This document shows, in pieces, positions 22,027 through 33,539 of a stretch of DNA of 64,000 bases; the stretch's first letter is position 1; each line of letters begins with the position of its first letter. The translations under genes were made by a program, and so were the position numbers. The stretch comes from Phocoena phocoena (lineage: Eukaryota; Chordata; Mammalia; Artiodactyla; Phocoenidae), in NCBI RefSeq assembly GCF_963924675.1, contig NC_089239.1, positions 32,573,818 to 32,637,817 of the forward strand. The letters run 5' to 3'. The notes under the pieces were generated by a model that worked only from the letters and a program-made list of their open reading frames with translations, searched no databases and was not told the DNA's origin.

Positions 22027-23320
22027 TAAGAAGTGCATCATTATATAATCACATATATGACAATCATATAATAATTCCAGTAAATCATGCACTCGTAGTC
22101 AGTAAAACATTAATCATAGGTCCTGGGAAATCCACTCCCTCAAAATTTCAGCATTTTGAGAAGGGAAAAAAGTTCACAGAAACTTTATGAAGTCTTTTCT
22201 CTGCTGGCTTTTATGAAAGTCCTGTAAAATCTTCATGTTTGCTGTTTTCTCCATTATATGAGGATGACTTGAAGTAAATTATCAACTTGACATATTCTGT
22301 AGTTCAGAAGTAAAATAATACATTGTGTGGTTCTAGAAGAAAACCTTTCCTATTTGTAAAAGACCTTAGAGTTATTTCAAAATGAGAATTATCAAAAGGT
22401 ATTTAGTTTTAAGTGATAATCTCTGACTATATCTATCTTCAGGGCAAAAGAGAGCATTATATCAATTTTTTCATGAAATCTGTGTATGAAATATGGATTA
22501 TGAAGCATTTCATGCCAAATATGTCATATTTAAGAAAGAAAAGATCCAATGGGAAGTGTCAATTGTCCAATATACTGAGAGAGAAAGTGTATCTTGATTA
22601 AGGTAAGGCATGGGCTAAAGAGAAATTTTTCTATCCACTGGAATCGAGCAAGATATACACCAAATTTAAACTAGAACAGGTTATGATAGTATGAATATTA
22701 GATGTACTTATGTTTCAAAGAATTAAGGCAACATTTAAAGTTATTTTCTACTTCTTTATAATTAGGGATAAACTTTAGGGTAGTCCCTTTCCATGTACAT
22801 GAATTACCCTTATAGGGGTAATTCTTGTGACCTGTATAATAAGCTTGCTTGTATAGCAGCAGAGCTGGAAAACTTGAAAGACAGACTGGCTGACTGTTTG
22901 TAAGACTATTTCTAGACCTCATCTCGTACGTCACACTGCAGCGGCTGATAGAGCAAACTAAAAGCTTGTATCTAGTCACCAGTGTCAGCAGCGCCGACAG
23001 CAGGAAGTAACAGCTGCATCCAGAAACGCCTTTATTTAACCCGCACTCATGATACATTTAAGATTGTTTCAGTCAGTCAGTTTTGAGAGCAAGTAGTTGA
23101 TTTAATTAGTAAAGGTCAGACGTACCACTTTTAATATTTTTCTCCTCTGGAAATAGCTAAATCATGGAAATTTATATCTCAAACTCACTCAAACAGATGA
23201 TAAACAAACACATTTATGGGTCCTTTTAAATTTTTTTAGGCAGAATAAATACATAACTCTATTAATATATCCCAATGTGAATTCACAAATGCTTTTTCTG
23301 TGTATGTATGTTGTGGAACA

Positions 23321-23321
<1 letters not shown>
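22027..23321. other. Unassigned sequence
   Basis: No supported gene. A moderately GC-rich patch at about 22920-23045 contains TACGTCAC (a CRE-like half site) and several CpGs; its role is unknown. A 9-bp inverted repeat, GAATTACCC/GGGTAATTC, lies at 22800-22823. Confidence 0.45.

Positions 23322-23350
<29 letters not shown>
23322..23350 (+). repeat. (TG)n microsatellite
   Basis: About 14 uninterrupted TG units. Confidence 0.97.
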
Positions 23351-23353
<3 letters not shown>

Positions 23354-24134
23354 AGGGTTGGCAGATAGAAATAAAGAGAGAATGCTTTCCCACAGAGAGT
23401 AATTTTTAATTGATGAATGTATTTCTGATCCTACTAATGCCTAGAACATTCAAGAAGGTTAATAGAATATACCTAGTATCTCATATTTCTCCTGTACATT
23501 TTTTTCTCATTCTATTTTCTCATGGCAAGATGATGACACTCCTTTTTCCTCCTTCTTACTCTAACTTTAAATTTCAATTTAGCAGACTCTAACTCTGAAA
23601 ACTAAAATAAACGTCCTGTGTTTAAAAGGGCCCATGGTGACTCTGTTTCAGTGGTAGCTGTTTCAGATACTTTGGACCACAGCTTTCATATCATGAACAT
23701 CTTTTTCTCTTCAGCCAGTTTTTCTCAGATCAGGGAAAAACAGGCATTACTTAGCAAAGAAAAACTTTTTTAGCGTGGTCAACAAATCCAGAGCCTTTAG
23801 GAAGTGGTGAATATCTACTACAGACAGCCAGTTAACTTCTATCTAGAGGTTAAGTAAAATGTTCATGGCTGCATTTTGGATGGCTTCTCTTATCCGTCCT
23901 TGTTTCCAAGCCTCCTCCTGAATCAGAAGCTATTGTTCCAGGGGCTCTTCTTCTTCTGCAAACTCAAGAAAAGTAGAGATGTCCTCTTTTTCTGAGGTTA
24001 CACTAAGTATCCATTTTCTTGACCTTCTAAGAGGCAACGTTCTTTACCACTGTAAGTCTGAAAATTTAAAAGCTATCGAGCAAGGGCAGATACTAGGCCA
24101 AGTTCCTAGGAGGAATTTGTTATGAAATATGTTT
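23351..24134. other. Unassigned sequence
   Basis: No supported gene or recognised repeat. Confidence 0.5.
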
Positions 24135-24608
24135 TTTTTTTCCCTTAGTAATTTTATTAGTTTTCTAGGGTTGCTGTTACAAATTACCACAAACTGAGCT
24201 ACTTAAAATAACAGAAATGTATTCTCTTACAGTTCTGGAAGGTTGCATTCAGAAGCCAAGGTCTATGCAAGATCATTCTTCCTTTGAAGGCTCGAGACAA
24301 GAATTCTTCCTTGTCCGTTCCAGGTTCTGACAATTGCTGGCAATCCTTGGTGTTCCTTACTCCAATCTCCACCTTGGTGCTCATATGGTCTTCCACCTTG
24401 TGTGTCCCATGTCTCTTCACACCACCCTCCCTCTGTGTATGTCTCCGCGTCTAAATTTCCCTCCTCTTTTAAGGCCACCAGTATTGAACTAGGGCCTGCG
24501 CTAACGCAGTATGCCTCGTCTTAATGCGACTACACCTGCAAAGACCCTGTTTCCATGTCAGATCACATTCTTGGCTCCGCGCAGACACGAGTCTGGGAGG
24601 ACACTGTC
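24135..24608 (-). mobile_element. MLT1-like LTR (ERVL-MaLR)
   Basis: On the plus strand the inverse MaLR order is clear: TTTTCTAGGGTTGCTGTTAC, AAATTACCACAAACTGAGC, TTACAGTTCTGGAAGGTTGC, GCTGGCAATCCTTGGTGTTC, TCTAAATTTCCCTCCTCTTT and ACACCTGCAAAGACCCTGTT. The LTR is therefore on the minus strand. Its 5' end abuts, or is interrupted by, the MST-like LTR that starts at 24609. Confidence 0.75.
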
Positions 24609-24970
24609 TGCTATGGGACATGGCTGTGTCCCCCTCCAATGCATATTTTGAAGCCCTAGCCCCCAATGTGATGGTGCCAGAAGGTGGGCGCCTCTGGGAG
24701 GTAATTAATCAGATGAGGTCATGAAGGTGGAGCTCCTATGAAAGGGTTAGTGTCCTTATAGGTAGAGGATGAGAGAGACCAGAGCTCTTCCCTGCACACA
24801 TGCACCAAGAAAAGGCCATGTAAGGACATAATGAGAAAGTAGCCATCTATCAACCGGGAAGGGGGCCCTCACCAGACACCAAATATGCTTGTATCATGTG
24901 CTTGGACTTTCCAGTCTCCAGAATTGTAAGAAATAAATGTCTGTTGTTTATTTACTCTATAGTATTTAAG

Positions 24971-25134
24971 TGAGACTATTAAAGGAAACCTAAGGCCAAT
25001 CGTTCAAAACAAGTAATTTTCATCTATTAAGAAGGGGAAATGGATGAAATATAAACGTTTGTTTTGCACCTTTTATTCTTTTCTCTGACTGATTCTTTGT
25101 GATAACTATGTACCCTAAACACAGTAATAGACTT
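24971..25134 (-). repeat. 164-bp inverted duplication, arm B
   Basis: Reverse complement of 13444-13607, ungapped, with one mismatch. It sits inside the MST-like LTR. Around it, AGTGAGACTATTAA (24969-24982) and TTAATAGACTCACT (25133-25146) form a 13-of-14 terminal inverted repeat that extends beyond the duplicated segment on the right, suggesting a fold-back step at the junction. Confidence 0.95.
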
Positions 25135-25236
25135 AATAGACTCACTATTACAACCCTTGTACATGTGCTACAGTTGAAATTATTTTCAGTGTGTAGGTAC
25201 ATATAATACTAGAATAAAATTATTTTAAATTTCTAA

Positions 25237-25399
25237 GTCTATAGTATTAAGTATCATCTAGTCTATAGTATTAAGCCATCTAGTCTATAGTATTATTTAG
25301 TCTATAGTATTAAGTATTATCTAGTCTATAGTATTAAGCCATCTAGTCTATAGTATTATTTAGTCTATAGTATTAAGTATTATCTAGTCTATAGTATTT
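25237..25399 (+). repeat. 63-bp higher-order tandem repeat
   Basis: Each subunit begins GTCTATAGTATTA. Three lengths alternate (24, 22 and 17 bp) to give a 63-bp unit: 25237-25299 and 25300-25362, then a partial third to 25399. The copies are nearly identical (C/T at one position). It is followed by the natural MST LTR 3' terminus, so it most likely arose by amplification of that end. The direct repeats superficially resemble a CRISPR array but are not one. Confidence 0.93.
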
Positions 25400-25434
25400 T
25401 CTTAATAGCACTTAATAGCAGGATGACTAAAACA

Positions 25435-27837
25435 CCATTGAACTCTGTATAGTAATGGACTTGTCATACTGGAGTAAGGGAAATTCACCTTTGATTATGA
25501 CATTTCAGCATGGTCATGGTCATAAAGTTTATTTAATTTCATCCGTATAGCAGAGTGAACTGGTTTTTACTGAACCTGTGCAGTCAGAGGAAACGGAATA
25601 GTAAAACACTCTGTGTAATATCTGTCTAGCCACTCGGTCAGTTTTGGGGACAAGATAACTCATTTTCTGTCAGAATTTCCAGAGTCACCATAGACTCTGC
25701 TGGTGGTAATATCTAAAAATATGGTTTGCTTATACATATAGTGAGGTTAGAATTAACACAATTTGACTCAGTATCACTTATCAATGTTGCGTTTTGATCC
25801 ATGATAACAGGTCTACTCTGGTTAATCTAGAAGTAAGAAAAGATACCTTTCCATTTACTTATATGACTTATTTCTCATAAAACATACCATTTCTAAATAT
25901 ACCTAGATGCTGAGATTGTTTCCACATAATGCTATAGCAGCAGGCATATCCACTCAGACTGATCAAACATCTGGGCAGGCCAGTGTAATAAATCAGTAGA
26001 ACATCTAGGCCATTCTAAGTACTCACCATAGCTCTTTAATAAGTATAACACATTTGCCTTTCCTTTCTTGATCATTTACATGTACATGTAGAGTATCAAA
26101 GGCATTTGTAAAAATTGCTGGTGCTTATGATTTACAAATGGACCGTGCCAGAGTGAGTGGGAAGGAAAGGTAGTTCCATCTATTATGATTTCATGGTTTA
26201 TGTGGAGCTAATCTGACAAAGAAGTCAACTGGACCTTATCAATGTGACAGAAGAGATTCATTATAAGGCAATATTTTAAAAAAATGTCATTTCCGGTAAA
26301 GGTAAATTCTAATGATAGAAATGAAATTAAAAATTATTATATTTACAAAATATAGATGGTATAAACACATGGGATTATATCTAAGTAAATGCTGATAGCA
26401 AAGATAAAAAGGATCAGTTTGGTATTTACATCTTTTAGTTTCTTAAGTGAGCAGAGTTGGTGTAAGTTTTCAGAGACAGTAGCCATATTTACGGTGCAGG
26501 ATACCAGCTTCAGTTAAGCCAAACGATAGACATAATGCAGTGAAGATATTTTTAAATCCCAACAACGACTATGATAGCAAATATCATATTTCTATAAAAC
26601 TTCTATTACTACATTGCCCATTTCTATATTCTATCAAAATGCTACTTGGAAAATGTTTAATGTATGTTTATTTGTAGGTATTATCCACATTATTCAGTTA
26701 GATTAAATACTATTTATTTCATTCAAATTAGGAGAAAGACAGTGATACATAACTGTCTGTTGGAAGACCCAGAAAAATAAATCATATGAAAACATATGAT
26801 TGCTTTGGTCAGACATACAAATATCAACACATGGCTCTATGTTCTCAGAGAACTGAATAAAAACTCAAATTTGCAAGAAGAGAAATGGAGCATGTCCCCG
26901 TGCACATTGTCAGAGGCTCATAAATATGCACGGATCAACATGGAAGTTCAGTGATATATCCTATTAAAAAAACAAACAAACTAATTTTTTTTTCACTAGT
27001 CTACATAGGTGGCTCACCATCTGTAAAATGTCTTAAGAGGAACATGAATATGGAGTATGTGCAAGATGTGAGTATGCCCTATTTACAAAACAAACTGGCA
27101 GATTGCATTTAGCTTGTTCTGGAAAACCAAAATAAATATGTTCCCTTAAAATTTCATTTATTCTATGTTAATGAACCAAAACAAAACCGTATTAAAAACA
27201 TGAAAGATGAAATTAAAGACAAATATCAAATTTGGAAACTTCGACGGTGAGTTTTCAAAGTGAATTTAATTGCATGTTTCATAATTTTTTTCTTCAAAAT
27301 TGTATGTCACTCTTGGAAGAAATTCAAATTAAAAGGACTTATTCTGTATATGTATTATCTGGAAAATGTCACTAATGCCAGAAATGTTTGCATGTTTTTT
27401 GTTGTAAGATTTACTTGTTTTCACTAGTATAATTGGACCAGAAAACTAAATGCTTGGAAGCCAACCAGGGTTTAAATGAACTGTATAAACAGTGACTGTT
27501 TTGTTAAAAATGTAGATCTCAAAATATCATTTAAATCTTTATTGTATTCGTTATCTCCACTTCATTTTGCTATGCACTCAATCACCTTCACTTTTTAATG
27601 ATTTATTAATGTCTATTCTTTAATACAATTCATCTAGAAATTAGTTATATCTGATATGAAATTTAAATCAACATTTTTATCTTTCACATGACTTGTCAGT
27701 TGTATCAAGTGCTGTTTATGGAACAGTATTCTTAACCATTGAAAAGAAAATTCAAATTTTCTTTCTAATAAGTGTATGTATTTAATTATTTTCTGGATTC
27801 CCAATTCAGTTCTAATTATTACTTTGTATAATCTTGC
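25435..27837. other. Unassigned AT-rich sequence
   Basis: No supported gene or recognised repeat in about 2.4 kb. Confidence 0.5.
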
Positions 27838-27960
27838 AATATATAGATAGATGCATATGTATGTATGTGTGCATATATATATTTACAAATGTGTATTTTA
27901 TACATAAATATGTAAAATATATACTCTCCCTCTCTATATATGTATTTATATACATGTAAA
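27838..27960. repeat. TATA/TATG low-complexity tract
   Basis: Alternating TA, TATG and GTATGTAT-like runs with weak self-complementarity. Confidence 0.8.
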
Positions 27961-28204
27961 GTTGGATTCAGAAACTGTGTTCTAAACAATGGAGTATTCC
28001 TGCAAAGACAATGTTTGCAGAGCACTATTCTCTGTCTGGCACATAGTAAAATCATAGTAACTGTCAGCTATTATTATTTGAAAAGAAAAATTTTTAATAG
28101 AATTTGAAGCTCCTGAAGGCCATTAGGCAGTGGATACAAAGAGGAAGACACCATCTTCTGAGAAACTTGTGGGCATTTGGGACTTGATAGTATTCTCTAC
28201 AGCT

Positions 28205-28760
28205 TTTTAAATGTATAATTGATGTAGAATGAATTGCAGTATCTAAAATATGTAATTTGATAACTATTGAAAACAATGATAAATATTTATTTATGATACT
28301 ATCACCACAATTGAGATAACAAACATATCCATCACTACCAAAATTTCCCTCATGTCCTTCTGTTATCCCTCTCTCTCCCTCTACGTCCCCCACTCTCAAG
28401 GCACCATTAATATGCTTTCTATTACTGTTGATTAGTTTGCATTTTCTAGAAACGTATGTGAATGGGATCATACAGTATGTCAGTACATACTTTTCTGGTG
28501 TGGCTACTTTTACTCAGTGTAATTATTTTGAGGCTCATCTAGGCTACTGAGTGTATCAATAGTTAATTCTTTTTTTTATTGCTAACTAGCAATAAAAAAC
28601 TAGCTAACTATTGCTAACTAGCATCCTGTACTATGGATATACCACAAATTGTTTATTCACCTGATGGAGAAACATTTTTTTTCCTTTCCAGTTTTTGGTT
28701 TTTACCATAAAGCTTCTATGCACATTAATATACAGACTGTAGCATGATCATATGTTTTCA
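28205..28760 (-). mobile_element. L1M LINE 3' fragment
   Basis: CATCACTACCAAAATTTCCC, TGATTAGTTTGCATTTTCTA, GAATGGGATCATACAGTATG, GTGTGGCTACTTTTACTCAG, ATGGATATACCACAAATTGT and CCAGTTTTTGGTTTTTACCA are the inverse of the old L1 3' region in the expected order. A short local rearrangement with a 13-bp palindrome interrupts it at 28572-28623. Confidence 0.72.
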
Positions 28761-28984
28761 TTTCTCTTATTTGTTCCTGTTTCTCAGGGATCACTGACAT
28801 GCCCTGTCCAAATTCTGAAAACTGTTGGTTCACATACTTTGCACTCTTTTTTAACTGTTTAAGGCAGAATGACGAATTCGATTTCAGTTATTCCGTCTTG
28901 GCTGAAAATGGGTCCTTATCCTATATTATTTTGATGACAGAGTCTCCATCAGTTGCCAGTTATGGTTTTTCTTCATGCAAGAGG

Positions 28985-29105
28985 TTAAGTTCCGTGAAGG
29001 CAGAAATTTTTTTTTTTTCTGCTTTGCTAACTAGTATTTCAGTTTCATATACTTCTACCATTTAATTAAAACTCCACAAATATTTCTTGAATTAATAATA
29101 AATGG
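28985..29105 (+). mobile_element. L2 LINE 3' end
   Basis: TTAAGTTCCGTGAAGGCAGA and CCACAAATATTTCTTGAATT match the L2 3' end (TAAGCTCCATGAGGGCAGGG, then AATAAATATTTGTTGAATGAA). An internal T run was added. Confidence 0.5.
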
Positions 29106-29569
29106 AGTAACACAACCTCAAATAACAGGGGATAAAAACACGTGGAACTTTATTTTTTAACCACAGTTCATGAGGTCAAAAAGCGATCTATAGATAACAC
29201 TTTGATGCTCACTTTACCTCATCTAAAGGGAAAATAGACTGTGGAGAAAAAAGAAATAAGGGAGACTTTAATTATTGGGCATATCTTTTAATTTAATTTT
29301 TTTGATTGGCCTAAATTATTTATTAGGTAAGAATTTTAAATATTACTTGTGGACATATCTTTAATCAAAAAGAAATGTCTTGCTGAAACCCCTCAGTATT
29401 ACTTCTTAGATCTGTCTCATTGGGCAGATGTAGTTACCATGCATACACTTAAGAATGTGATGGCTAGAAAAGTCCTTATTTTTTTAATCAGGAGAGTGGA
29501 AGTCAATTAATGGAAAAGAAATTTGGAATCAGTTGTTGTGAAGCCACCTATCAGTGTCTGTCACAGTAT
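29106..29569. other. Unassigned AT-rich sequence
   Basis: Nothing recognisable. Confidence 0.5.
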
Positions 29570-30190
29570 GTTTACCTTTTTTAATATATTATTTTTAAAT
29601 AACTGTCTTGGCAATTCTTATACATTTAGTTTTACATAAACTTTCAAAATCATCTACTTTAAAAATTTAACACTTCTATTGTAACTTTATTTAATTTGTA
29701 TATTTATACTATGTCTTTATCCAACTGCACATAATTTCTTCACATTTGTTCAAAACTCGTTCCATGCCTTTCATCAAGATTTTATTTTATTTTCAAATTT
29801 TGGTTTCTAGGTACTTATTTTTTAAATAGAACATGCAATGATTTATTTTCAGCTTATATAAAGATATTTTATCATTCTATCTTAATTCAACTTAATTTTA
29901 TTATATATATCCTTTGGGTTTTATTTTTAAATGTAATCAAGTCATCAGTAAAAAAAGAGATAGTTTAATTTTTCTTTTCTGAAGTTTCAATACATTTTTA
30001 AATACTTTTATTGTGCATTTAATTTTCCAGAACCTCAAAAAATTGAATAATAATATAATAGTAGGCAAGCATCAAATTCTTTATATAACTGATAAAATAA
30101 GTGTTTCACCATTTAAAATGTTATTTCACCTTGTTATTTAATAGATTTATTGTAGTTCAGTACTTTTAAGTACTTATTAAGAGTCCACTG
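29570..30190 (-). mobile_element. Degraded L1 ORF2-region fragment
   Basis: AATCAAGTCATCAGTAAAAA, TAGTTTAATTTTTCTTTTCT, CCAGAACCTCAAAAAATTGA and ACCATTTAAAATGTTATTTC parallel, in inverse order, the L1 ORF2 stretch that normally reads like TCATGTCATCTGCAAA and CTTCCAAAACTATGTTGAA. Highly diverged, with no open frame. Confidence 0.5.
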
Positions 30191-30914
30191 AGTTCCACTC
30201 AATACCAACTTATTGATCTACTCTATTTGAATTCCTCTGTCCCTTCTATCATGGTATATACCTTTTATGTACCAATGTGTACTAAGTGTTAACAGCTCTG
30301 TCACGTGTTGGATACTGCTTTTGGATTTTTGAATTAATTCTGCAACATCAACAAAATAGCCTGTGCCACCCCTCAATTATAAACCTTTCAAAACACGCCA
30401 ATACAAATCAATACTTCCTGCCTCTGAATGAGTTATTGCTTTCTCTGGATTGCTTACTGCTCACACTACTCATATTACCGGTTGTGTGATAACGCCATGA
30501 CACCCCCTCAGTGTTTCATGTATGACTGGCCTCTCACCATTGCTTACAGAGAAACTCTAAAGGGCAATGTTAGATATAATTGACTGTATAGGACTCTCCC
30601 TTACTTGTCACTTCTTTTCAATTTTTAGCACAATGGACAACAAGAGGTTTACTATATGTCATTTTATCCAAGCACCTACCACACGTAGAAAGTAATTTCT
30701 TAGGAAGTACGCCAGACAGATGTAGAATTAACCTGTGCTTATAAAATATGCGTAAACTACTGGCATAGCAATGTACTAAAAAAGAAAAATATTTTTTAAA
30801 CAGTTTGATGGTGAACACACACAGCTCAACAAATATCTGGAAGAAGATAAAAAAGGATTTGTGATATAACAGATGGAAGAGCAGGTACAGACTAGCACAG
30901 AGAAAGGAATGCTG
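30191..30914. other. Unassigned sequence
   Basis: No supported gene or recognised repeat. Confidence 0.5.
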
Positions 30915-30927
30915 AAATCTACATCAA

Positions 30928-31141
30928 GGGCTTCCCTGGTGGCGCAGCAGTTGAGAGTCCTCCTGCCGATGCAGGGGACACGGGTTCATGCCCCGGTCTG
31001 GGAAGACCCCACGTGCCGCGGAGCGGCTGGGCCCGTGAGCCATGGCCGCTGAGCCTGCGCGTCCGGAGCCTGTGCTCCGCAACGGGAGAGGCCACAGCAG
31101 TGAGAGGCCCGCGTACCGCAAATAATAATAATAATAACAAT
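30928..31141 (+). mobile_element. CHR SINE (tRNA-Glu-derived, long form)
   Basis: It runs from GGGCTTCCCTGGTGGCGCAG to GAGAGGCCCGCGTACCGCA and ends in an AAT-rich tail. Exact target duplications AAATCTACATCAA lie at 30915-30927 and 31142-31154. The A-box-like and B-box-like segments of the tRNA-related head are recognisable (GGTGGCGCAGCAGTTGAG and GGGTTCATGCCCC). Open frames across it are SINE translations. Confidence 0.97.
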
Positions 31142-31154
31142 AAATCTACATCAA

Positions 31155-31648
31155 GTGAGGTGATCAGGGCCGACTTTTCGGGGCGAGCAATATCTGACTA
31201 TGCTTTGAGGCTGACGAGTATACCAGACAGGGGGTGATGCTGTTGCGGCCATGTGCACAGATGCGCACACAAATGTTGCCAAATGTATACCTATGTCTCC
31301 TGATTAACAGTTACCTACCAGAGCAAAGAGAACTATTTATGAAATAGCCCCATCTTATCTTTCTAGAAGTTTTTATTACCTACAAACATAATAGCTACAT
31401 GCCTGAGAACAGGGCATGAGGCTAGAGAAGCAGCCATTGACTGGTTTACCATGCTAAATGCCTACAATGTTAATCAGAGTACAGTAGATGCAGTGAGGTG
31501 TGGGCAGGGTTTGCAGTTTTTGAAAGATAACATTGATGGTAATGAAAAGAATCTGGGGAGTGTGTAAAAGGGAAACCGGGAGGCTACTGTCAGAAATAAG
31601 GAGGCTCTGGACCAAAGCTCTGATACAAGCAGTGTTCCCGGGAATAAC
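31155..31648. other. Unassigned sequence
   Basis: Nothing recognisable between two opposite CHR SINEs. The two SINEs are inverted with about 0.5 kb between them, so their RNA could form a long duplex. Confidence 0.5.
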
Positions 31649-31660
31649 AGGTTTGCAATT

Positions 31661-31867
31661 TTTTTTTTTTTTTTTGTGGTACGCGGGCCTCTCACTGTTG
31701 TGGCCTCTCCCATTTTGGAGCACAGGCTCCGGACGCACAGGCTCAGCGGCCATGGCTCACGGGCCCAGCCGCTCCGTGGGATGTGGGATCTTCCCGGACC
31801 GGGGCACGAACCCATGTCCTCTGCATCGGCAGGCGGACTCTCAATCACTGTGCCACCAGGGAAGCCC
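31661..31867 (-). mobile_element. CHR SINE (tRNA-Glu-derived, long form)
   Basis: A T tract and GTGGTACGCGGGCCTCTCAC open it on the plus strand and GTGCCACCAGGGAAGCCC closes it. Exact target duplications AGGTTTGCAATT lie at 31649-31660 and 31868-31879. Inverted relative to the copy at 30928. Confidence 0.97.
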
Positions 31868-31879
31868 AGGTTTGCAATT

Positions 31880-33089
31880 TTTTTAATAAGTAAAACTTAA
31901 AATAGATAAAGATTCATCAGATGAAATGATGAATATTTTAGTTTGGTCTCCTAGAAATAAGAGGCTGAGATAAATGTATATGTAAGGGGAAAATGGGGGG
32001 AATATTATCCTGGGAAAAGGGAATTAAGCGAAAGGGGAACAGGAGAGCCACGACAATGTTGTCTCGTTGAGCTGGCCTTTCCTGTAGGAAACTAGTTGCT
32101 TGTTCTTTTAGGACCATCAGAGAAGTAATATGTAATACATCTTAAAATTGTCCTTCATAGAGGGTGGAGAAAGGGGTGATCCTTTCTTTATTAGCCCACA
32201 TTCTCTACTGATCAATGTTAAATACCCTGTGTAACATTAACTCACCTCCGTCTCTGGGTTGTGCACGCATGAGCACATAGAGGGCTTCTATAACTTTTCA
32301 CATCAACCGAGATGTGTTGGGGGTAGAATGTAAGATGTGCTGCAGTATGGAAACAGGGAAAGATGCTGTCAAAAAGTGACTGGAGCCCCCCCACATAATA
32401 GCTGAAGTGACAGTCAGGTGAGAAAGACCAAAGGATCTGAAGGGGTACATAGGAGGTGTCAAACTTAGTAAAGGGGAAAAATATGTTCAGAATGAATATG
32501 GATGAGAAAGCCACAAAATGTGTTAAATTAATATGACAAACTGATGTGCTGAAAATGTTTGTTGTTGTCTAAATACCTAGAAATTGGTATTTAGAAAATT
32601 AGCGATTTTGATCCTAGGTGGTATGGCTACCATTCTGTCAGCTGAATTCTGGATGGAAGACAGGAAATGTAAGGTACTTTTCCTACTTTCCAAAGTTGGT
32701 GAGCTCTTTTTCTCTTTCACTAAAGTTAGTTATTTAGGCTTCTAAACAGCCTTCCTAAGAAGAAGAAGAAAAAAAGAAAGTCTTTCAAATCCTAAAATGT
32801 GCCTATGGAGACCTGTTTTCAGACGCTATTGTGTATTCTCTTTACCAAAGAAAGTAATCTTCATAGCAGAACTCCAAGCTTAAAAGCTAGTTTGCTTTTA
32901 GGTTCATCTCTGAATGTTGCTATGCTTAAAGAAACTTACAAAACAAGAATAAAGCTTTTAAACTTCACACATAGCCACAGGGATGCCTTCCTCATGCACA
33001 GCCATGGGGATACCCAGGGCTTTAATGCTAGAAAAAAAGAGAGCAAATCCCTCTACCCATCATATCATCTCGAGGACATTTACTAGACC

Positions 33090-33091
<2 letters not shown>
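31880..33091. other. Unassigned sequence
   Basis: No supported gene or recognised repeat. Confidence 0.5.
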
Positions 33092-33141
<50 letters not shown>

Positions 33142-33149
33142 ACACACAC
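33092..33149 (+). repeat. (AC)n microsatellite
   Basis: About 28 AC units with one interruption (CAGACA) near 33137; likely variable in length. Confidence 0.97.
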
Positions 33150-33539
33150 CTGGATAACAACCTATAAGCAGTGTTGACTGAGTAATAACTTGGAAATACT
33201 TTTTTGTCTTGTTGGAAAGTGTAACTCAAATTCTAGCTATGATATATTTCAGAGAACTTTGGGATTTACCTTATAGTTTTTCAAATTTTAGGTATTTACT
33301 CACTAAATCAATGTATTTTTAAAATAATCACAGAAAATTGAAACTTATAAAAAGTCCCTAATTGTATAGGTTATTTAAAACCCATAACCCTCAGCAGTTA
33401 CTAAGTAAAGTCACCTGTTTACCTAGGGAAGTAAGTGAGTGAAGAACATTCTGTGCAGATAAAACCACTTCTTTTGACAAAAGGGTCATTTGAAAAACTT
33501 AAATTCAGTGTAGGAGCACTGCAGTTTGAGTGGGAATAG
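33150..33539. other. Unassigned AT-rich sequence
   Basis: Nothing recognisable. Confidence 0.5.

Larger units (their letters stand above)
24609..25434 (+). mobile_element. MST-like LTR (ERVL-MaLR), split by inserted and amplified DNA
   Basis: It starts TGCTATGGGACATGGCTGTG and continues TTTTGAAGCCCTAGCCCCCA, GGGAGGTAATTAATCAGATG, AGAATTGTAAGAAATAAATG and CTGTTGTTTATTTACTC, as in MST LTRs. It breaks off after TATAGTATTTA near 24968. The expected 3' terminus reappears only at 25387-25434 as GTCTATAGTATTTTCTTAAT, then AGCA and GGATGACTAAAACA. Between lie 418 bp: the inverted duplication arm, about 100 bp of unknown origin, and a tandem array whose unit begins with the LTR's own GTCTATAGTATT. 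No clear 5-bp target duplication is seen. Confidence 0.75.

Noticed and set aside
25237..25399. Regularly spaced direct repeats resembling a CRISPR array
   Set aside because: The spacers are not unique; they alternate in a fixed 63-bp pattern and derive from an LTR end in a mammalian genome.
30928..31000. tRNA-gene-like A and B box sequence, also in the other CHR SINEs
   Set aside because: It is the tRNA-Glu-derived head of a SINE followed by a SINE body and tail, not a tRNA gene.
31474..31900. Open frames of 74 to 124 codons on both strands, repeated in similar form near 14264-14520, 30919-31237 and 45436-45749
   Set aside because: All are translations of the CHR SINE, whose GC-rich body lacks stops in several frames.
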